DNA of 49,411 bases, from contig JAAMXY010002406.1 of the NCBI GenBank assembly GCA_019677205.1, positions 1 through 49,411 on the forward strand. The letters run 5' to 3'. A program made the translations under genes and the position numbers. Each line of letters begins with the position of its first letter. The stretch's first letter is position 1. Shown in pieces: positions 43,701 to 49,411 of this stretch. Origin of the DNA: Pinguiococcus pyrenoidosus (taxonomy: Eukaryota > Sar > Pinguiophyceae > Pinguiochrysidales > Pinguiochrysidaceae). The notes below the pieces were generated by a model. It searched no databases. It saw only the letters and a program-made list of their open reading frames with translations, and had not been told where the DNA came from.

Positions 43701-46700
43701 TTCGAGAACACGCCGGAGACCCTGGTGGAGATCTTCTTGAACTTTGACATGGACCTGTCCGCGCGAAGTTGGAGCATCTTTGAGAACCTCTGTGCGGCGC
43801 TGAGCACGCTCGCGGAGATCAAGATCCCGGTGGGGTCTGCGCACGATAGCGCCGGAGGCGATGACGAGCACGAGGCCCAGCTCCGCATCCTGCAGCACGC
43901 TGCCCTGGACGCCGTGTCCAAAATCACGCGGAGCCTCATGGATGCCTCCGGGCATGCGCATCTCCTGAAGCGCGACGAGCGGACTCGAAACTTGAGCTTG
44001 AACGCGGAGCACGGAGGGTGGGTTGAGGAGGACACCTTGCTGAACCGAGGGGACGCCAGGACACCGCGGAACAAGGCCCCGCGCAACGGATGGGCCTCTC
44101 CGCATGTATCGCACGAGTCTCGTCAGAGGGCAGCAAGGGAGCCAACCCCGGAGCCCACTCCTCCGAAGGCGGCTACGACCACGAGACTCTCCAGCATGCG
44201 ACTGTCGCGCAGCGCGAGCAGCTTGGTGAGCGTCATGGCGAGTATGATGTCGGGGAGCGGCTCGGGGCTGAGCCTGACTGATGGCCTGCGACAGAAGGGA
44301 AGCTCGTTCGATCCGGACCATGGAGCTGCCACGCCCGTCGAGGAGGTGAAGACGCCCGCGGCGGACCTGCGGCTGCGGATCGAACGTTCAGAGGCGACGG
44401 ACAGCACGGACACGTCGCTTGGCAAAGACCGCTCCAGTGCGTCGCTGTCGCCCCGGCGGGACCTCACGGACGCGAAGGGGATGCTGCGCGGGAGCAGCAT
44501 CCTCCGGCGCCAAAACGAACGGCAGCGAAACCGCGATCAGTTGAGCAAGGCGCTTCACATCTATCACAACAAGAGCCTCAAGAAGGCAATCAAGTACCTG
44601 ATCGCGGTCAACTTCATGAGCGACACGCCGCGGGAGGTCGCATCGTTCCTGAGGATGTACGCACATGAGCTGTCCGAGGAAGACATCGGCGACTATCTTG
44701 GAGAAGGTGGTGCCACGGAAAGCGACGAGAAGTACTACAACCTCATCCGGCTGAGCTACGTCCGCGCCATCAGCTTTGTAGACATGCCGTTTGAGGTGGC
44801 GATGCGTCACTTCCTGACCAACTGCGGCTTCAAGCTGCCCGGCGAGGCGCAGAAAGTCGACCGAATTCTCAGTACGTTCTGCGTCCGGTATTGGGAGGAC
44901 AACAAGGGCACGCCGGTGTGTCCGTTCAGCAACTCCGATACGATGTTTGTCGTCGCCTTCGCGGTGATCATGCTGAACACTGATCTGCACCGAGCAAACA
45001 CGGACTCGAAGAATCGGCACCGTCGAATGACCAAGCAGGACTTCGTGCGAAACCTGCGGGGGGTGGACTCCTCCACAGACCTGAACAACGAGTTTCTCAC
45101 GGGGATCTACGACAGCATCGCGGCGCAGCCCATCGCCATCGGCGTGGGCGCTGGCTCCGACGGACTCGGCGTCGATGGCGCCTCCGACCGGCTCTTCGCG
45201 GCCAGCGTGGCCCGCCGGCAGTCACGCTTCCAGCGACTTCTCAAGGATCGTCTGAAGCGCGACGAGGAGATGCTGGCGGGATTGGAGCTCAATGGGACGC
45301 AGAATCGATTCTTCCGCGTTGGTGTGGAGACGAACCTCAGCTTGGACTTGCTCCGCCTGATGTTTGAGTCCACTTGGTTCCACTTCCACGGGCTGGTCAC
45401 GCACATCCTAGAAGGAGAAGGGAGGCAGGACACGGATGCCGTCAGCGCGGGGCTCGACATTCTGCGGTACTGCCTCAGTGCCGCCATCTTCCTGAAAATG
45501 AGCACCGTCCTCACGGCCTTTGCGACGCAACTGGCACGATTTCGGTACCGCTTTGGATCCGGCCTGAAGACGATGAAGCCGCGGAAGGCTGCTGGCATGT
45601 ACTTCATTGAAGGCCAGCACCTCAACGAGCCGTGGTTCCACGAGATCGTCAACTCCCAGAGCGAGCAAGCGTGGGACTCCATTGCGAAAGTGCATGGTCT
45701 TTTCATCGAGCTCAAGGCCGAGGTGGAGGAAAATGACCACCGACGAGAGCTTGAGGCGCTAGCGAGGCGCCTGGACGTCCGCGCTGATATCTTGAATGGA
45801 CCGCGCAGCTTCATTCGCGAGGGGGACCTCGTCAAGCTGTGCCGGAGCGGGAAGAAGGTCCAGTATCGCTTCTTCCTCTTCAGCGACCAGCTCATCTACA
45901 CTCACCAGGCGCTCGTCGGAGGCCAGTTCAAGCTCCATGAGCGCCTGCCAGTGTGTGTCATGAGGATAGAAGACCTCGGCCAGAGTCATGCATTCCATAT
46001 TCATCACCCGAAGAAGTCCTTCACGGTCTTCGCTCCGACCGAAGAAGACAAGCGAATCTGGATTCGGGTCCTGAATGATGCGATCGAAGTGTCCCTGGAG
46101 AAGCGGGACATGGAGAAGCAGCTGGTGGTCGAACCGCGGCTGGCGGCAGCGGCGGAGGCGGCGGTGGCGAGCGTGGAAGAAGAGAAAGGCGCGGGCGGGA
46201 TGGACAGCACCGGTATGCTGAAGTTCGACGAGTCACCGAGGGCATCGTCGCCAACGAACCTTAGCATGGATGCCAGAGCGTCACTGGCGCGGACGTCGCT
46301 TGCATCAATGGAAGGATCCTCGTATGAAGGTCTGTCCGCGGACTCCGGGGTGGAAAGCTGGCGATCCTCCTTCACGCTGCAGAATGAGGCTGCGGGGGCG
46401 GAGCTGACGTGGAGGTACCGCGAGGCACTCGGCGCGTCGTCGCTATTGCTCGACGAGCTTCGCCGCTATGGAGAGGACGCATCGAACAGATCCAGCCTGT
46501 CTTTCGAGAAGAAATTAGAGGTCTACGGACTGATGAAACAGGCGCAGAACGGGGATTGCGGGCCTTTCGGGGAAGCGGCAGACAACGACCTGGTGGAGCG
46601 GAAGCGAGAAGCATGGACTCGCTATAGAGGAATGTCTCAAGAAGACGCAAAGGTGGCATTCATAGAGAAACTGAATGAGGTCATGCCGGAGTGGCGCGCG

Positions 46701-46763
46701 AAATCGACGGAGGAGTTCCTGCCAGGCGCTGCAATCAGTCCCGTGGATCCAGCTCTCATGTAA
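40711..46763 (+). CDS. Giant Arf-GEF: MABP - HUS - Sec7 - PH - acyl-CoA-binding domain
   Basis: Guanine-nucleotide exchange factor for Arf GTPases. Exons 40711-40931, 41026-41247 and a long exon from about 41378 (alternative 41339) to 46763 give about 1,942 aa. Domains in order: Ser-rich N-terminus; MABP beta-prism (about 248-404: APITDICVRAKG, FIPPGYGVIRHVHG, FDLNENTSGDRVFLC); helical region with a HUS-like box NFDMDLSARSWSIFENL (about 936); Sec7 (about 1200-1400) with the glutamate finger E1304 in FKLPGEAQKVDR and AVIMLNTDLH; PH (about 1620-1720: REGDLVKLCRSGKKVQYRFF, to RIWIRVLNDAI); acyl-CoA-binding domain (about 1835-1925: FEKKLEVYGLMKQAQNGDCG, KREAWTRYRGMSQEDAKVAF). The catalytic parts look intact. 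The exon 3 acceptor is not of CAG type and is uncertain. It probably acts at the Golgi or endosomes; lipid sensing through the last domain is inference. Confidence 0.85.
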
Positions 46764-47531
46764 TGTGCTTTTAAACAGATAGAAAGGAGCTCCAGTATCA
46801 TGCCGCGCCTATGGATGGAGTCGGTGTAATGGTAGCTTCTGTGTCCGGTAGGCAGCAGTGGAAGTGAGTGGTTCGCAAAGCGCTTTACGCCGTCGCCTCT
46901 CATCGCCTTTCGTCGCCTATCGTTCCCTATCGTTCCCTGTCGTTCCCTCGTGTTCCCTCGCGTTCCCTCGCGTTCCCTCGCGTTCCCTCTTGTCCTCTCT
47001 CTCAACCAGATGAAGGTTTGGCCGAGTGAGCAGGAAGGCAAAGCCTGCACATGTCAGGGTTGCGGGCATCTCAGTGCTCTTCTCCTCACAGCTTTTTTTT
47101 TCGGGCAGCCCTCAGCCCTTCTCGGATAGTGGTGGCACGCGACGTGCGTTTCCCTATCGCTTCGTTCCACAGCCTTTATGATCGTACGTCTTCCCGAAGC
47201 ACAACCCTCAAGGAGGCAAGAGCGTGGCTGGCGGCAGTAAAAGACGTGAGAGCAGACGTCAATAACACTGTTGTCTCTTGGCTCCTCAGCTCTCTGATGC
47301 TACTACGACTCGATGCCGCTACAAATGACGGGGGAAGGAAGAGTCGCTGTGTCGGGAAGCCTTGAACTTCTTTTCGTGCTTCTTGCCAATCAATACCTAC
47401 ATGGTTCGAAGAGACTGCGGCGGAGGCGCGCAGCCCTTCACATCACGGTTTCCAAAAATGAAGCATCCAAGGCTGCTGCTAGCGCGGCGACGTCTTTGCG
47501 ATGCATGGCGGCTGCCCGCTCTTGGCCTTCT
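46764..47531. other. Convergent intergenic region
   Basis: About 770 bp between the Arf-GEF stop and the stop of the coiled-coil protein. It contains a 10-bp minisatellite (separate entry) and a poly-T run at about 47093-47100. The plus-strand frames here look like chance. Confidence 0.45.
46891..46990. repeat. 10-bp minisatellite, CGTTCCCTCG
   Basis: Ten tandem 10-bp units. The first three are of CGTCGCCTAT type, the next seven CGTTCCCT(AT/GT/CG/CT). Units become more uniform towards the 3' end. It lies about 130 bp after the Arf-GEF stop. Confidence 0.9.
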
Positions 47532-48254
47532 TCAGTCCAACTGGAGGGGGACAGCCCGGACACCGTACCGAGTCGCCGCTCCGCCGATGACACTCAACGG
47601 TTGGTCCGCCGGAGGAGGCGTCCTCTTCCTAAGGAAGAGAAAGCGGAAGACGCCGACCGGCACTACTACCGGAGCGGTGACGATGGATTTCGTCGCGGAA
47701 AAGATGCTCTTGGTCACGGAGCCGAGGACGAGCCCACCCGCGTGGAGCATGTTTTTCTGCCGTTGTGCAAGCTTTCCCTTCTCAAATGCCTGCTTGTTCA
47801 GCTCTTGCTGCAGCGTCTGGTTCTCTTGCCGAAGGCCCTTCCTCTCCGCGTCGAAGGTGCCGCTCATGCGCACTCGCTCTTCGAGCACCTCCTGAAGGCG
47901 GTTGGTCACCTTCTCGAGCGCGGCGGTCATTTCCTCAAGCTGCTCGCGGGTCTCGAAGAGCTTGCTCTCCGTGTTGAGCAGCTTCGCCCGCAGATCAGCA
48001 TTTCCCACGGCCTTGTAGGACTGCGCCGCCTTCATTTCCTCGATCTCCGCCAGCAGCTGCTTCTCCCTCTTCCTCAGCAGGTCCCGCTGAATCCGATTGT
48101 TCTTCCTGTCGCCGGGCAGGTTGATGGATTCCAAGTCGGGCATGGCGTCGGCGGCCCACCGCGCCGTGGCGAAGCGCGGCACGCGCACGGCCTTTTGCAA
48201 GGCCGTGGCAGCTCCGCATGCAAAGGCCGCAAGGACGGCCGCTCTCAGCATCAT
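47532..48254 (-). CDS. Signal-peptide-bearing coiled-coil membrane protein
   Basis: Not recognised as a named family. Single exon, about 240 aa from the ATG at 48254 (an in-frame upstream ATG would add 23 polar residues). MMLRAAVLAAFACGAATALQ is a good signal peptide. A basic, hydroxylated and Ala-rich stretch KAVRVPRFATARWA follows and could be a transit-peptide-like part, giving the bipartite form used for complex plastids. Residues of about 45-170 form a charged coiled coil (RDLLRKREKQLLAEIEEMKA). A hydrophobic region GGLVLGSVTKSIF to VVVPVGVFRFLFL is probably membrane-embedded, and a short basic tail RKRTPPP ends it. Similar coil-plus-membrane proteins occur in plastid envelopes, but that is only an analogy. 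It lies downstream of an AT-rich promoter. Confidence 0.62.
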   Translation of the reverse strand: MMLRAAVLAAFACGAATALQKAVRVPRFATARWAADAMPDLESINLPGDRKNNRIQRDLLRKREKQLLAEIEEMKAAQSYKAVGNADLRAKLLNTESKLFETREQLEEMTAALEKVTNRLQEVLEERVRMSGTFDAERKGLRQENQTLQQELNKQAFEKGKLAQRQKNMLHAGGLVLGSVTKSIFSATKSIVTAPVVVPVGVFRFLFLRKRTPPPADQPLSVIGGAATRYGVRAVPLQLD

Positions 48255-48966
48255 TCTCCCTCTAGAATCCGAATCGGAAGCGGTGTCAGCCCCAAGAAGC
48301 ACGGCAGCGTCCCACCGGCCCAAGTGAGCACTGTGGCAATGGGATGCAAGCTGCCTACGCTACCTGGCCTTCGGCTTCCACCGCGGAGCAGCAAGGGCGC
48401 CCAAGATCCAAGAGGCGCTCCTTCGGCGGCTTCTTGAACCGCGGACGCTGACGCGGTTGCAAGCTTGTAAAGGCAACGTATGCGTCCACGACGTGGATTC
48501 TTAAAATGGTGCCTACAACGCTATATTTAACAACCAGCCGCTGGACAGCTCCGGTATTCGAAAGATTCTGATGAATACTAGTATTTCTTCAAAGCTCAGC
48601 GTTCTCCCAATACTGTACTTTTGCATTGAAAATATAAAATATTGAATATATGTATGAAGTATTGATAATTCCTATGCGTTGATTCGTTTGCTGGAGTCCT
48701 ATCTATCCACTCTACAATTCCGGAGCACTTTCGAAGTTCTTCAATTTTGACCACCCAACCTCTCCCTGGGTCAGCGGAATTGGTTGACCACGCAACCACT
48801 CACCCAACCTGGGCGTCTCACCTGAACAATCAAAGAAAGAAATTTTCAAAATTTTTAATATTGTAAGAGATTGACGTGCCTTGCGCAGGATGCAAATACA
48901 AGCATCTTTGGGATTTAGAAATATTATAGTGGAAATGACTTTTAGGTTCATTCCTTAATTTGAAAG
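48255..48966. promoter_or_regulatory. Promoter and AT-rich spacer
   Basis: GC-rich up to about 48480, then strongly AT-rich to about 48960 with runs such as TGAAAATATAAAATATTG. I see no gene. The AT-rich part may be the promoter of the coiled-coil gene or a spacer. Confidence 0.4.
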
Positions 48967-49024
48967 TCTCATTGTGCTGCTGGCTCTCCTCTAAGAGTCC
49001 TGACTTTCAGCCTTTATGATTGGT

Positions 49025-49084
49025 CCACACATCGGATGACCACCTTGGTCACCACCACACATCGGATGACCACCTTGGTCACCA
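49025..49084. repeat. 30-bp tandem duplication within a GGTCACC-rich tract
   Basis: Two perfect 30-bp copies beginning CCACACATCGGATGACCACC. The whole stretch 49020-49340 is rich in GGTCACC and GACCACC words on both strands and is otherwise without a credible gene. Confidence 0.85.
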
Positions 49085-49411
49085 TCTGTTGACCGTTTTC
49101 GTTGGCATGATTTTGATTGGGTCACCGGTGGTCACCAAATCGAGTTCTTTTTCGGGACCTGGTTGCCCGCCGGTCACCAGTTGCACCCCACTTCAAATTT
49201 GGTAGTTGCTGGCGGTGAACTTTCTTGCCGCCTCTGGTGCCGCCTGGTCAACTTTTGCGCCCCTCTCGTGAGCGCTGCGTGACCACCTGGTCACCACCCT
49301 ATTGCACGACCACCCGCCGACCACCTTTCGACCACCTGCTGAAATTTTCGCCGCCGACCATGCGCGTGCCGATGCGAAAGTTGCAGGAGGCGGCGCCCTG
49401 CGCGTACACGC

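Noticed and set aside
42318-44321. A 667-codon minus-strand frame opposite the Arf-GEF
   Set aside because: His/Arg/Pro-rich shadow of a conserved coding exon; no recognisable motif.
49020-49205. A 61-codon frame with HTSDDHLGH repeats
   Set aside because: It arises from a 30-bp DNA duplication in a GGTCACC-rich tract and has no other coding evidence.

Overview
This window is nuclear DNA from a unicellular eukaryote, most likely a flagellated microalga or a close relative. Almost every gene has a clear eukaryotic homologue: a spliceosome factor, a TRAPP subunit, CNOT9, ARL1, a Sec7 Arf-GEF, a kinesin and a PIP kinase. Many reading frames are broken by short GT-AG introns of about 60-170 nt, mostly 60-105. 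A CFAP299 homologue implies a flagellum. An aminotransferase and a coiled-coil protein start with signal-peptide-like sequences, which would fit a complex plastid but does not prove one. Coding DNA is GC-rich, and several promoters are AT-rich islands. I cannot name the lineage.

Layout. 1-4978: 3' end of a GTP cyclohydrolase II-like gene (+), TRAPPC4 (-), ZMAT2/SNU23 (+), kanadaptin (-). 4979-8027: ATRX-like SNF2 helicase (+). 8626-14472: three paralogous LtrA-family membrane proteins (-, -, +). 14685-19273: CFAP299 (-), a small MGGC-type acylated protein (+), a membrane-anchored short-chain dehydrogenase (-), then microsatellites. 19274-24519: a large secreted G8/PbH1 (CEMIP/TMEM2-like) protein with a DOMON domain inside its G8 domain (-). 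24520-26185: gene-poor, two minisatellites. 26186-32548: PIP5K (-), a sulfotransferase (-), CNOT9 (+). 32699-38105: ARL1 (-), an aspartate-type aminotransferase (+), an N-terminal-motor kinesin (-). 38900-39597: an unrecognised three-helix membrane protein (-). 40711-46763: a giant Arf-GEF (+). 46764-49411: minisatellite, a coiled-coil membrane protein (-), an AT-rich stretch and a GGTCACC-rich repeat tract.

Most genes are housekeeping, in alternating orientations, with promoters often shared head to head. Several act in Golgi and phosphoinositide membrane traffic (TRAPPC4, ARL1, the Arf-GEF, PIP5K, a Golgi-type sulfotransferase), but nothing shows that this linkage is functional. The most unusual items are two domain architectures: an Arf-GEF reading MABP - HUS - Sec7 - PH - acyl-CoA-binding, and a DOMON domain nested in a G8 domain. 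Exon boundaries were worked out by hand from splice signals, reading-frame phase and remembered family alignments; no searches were run.
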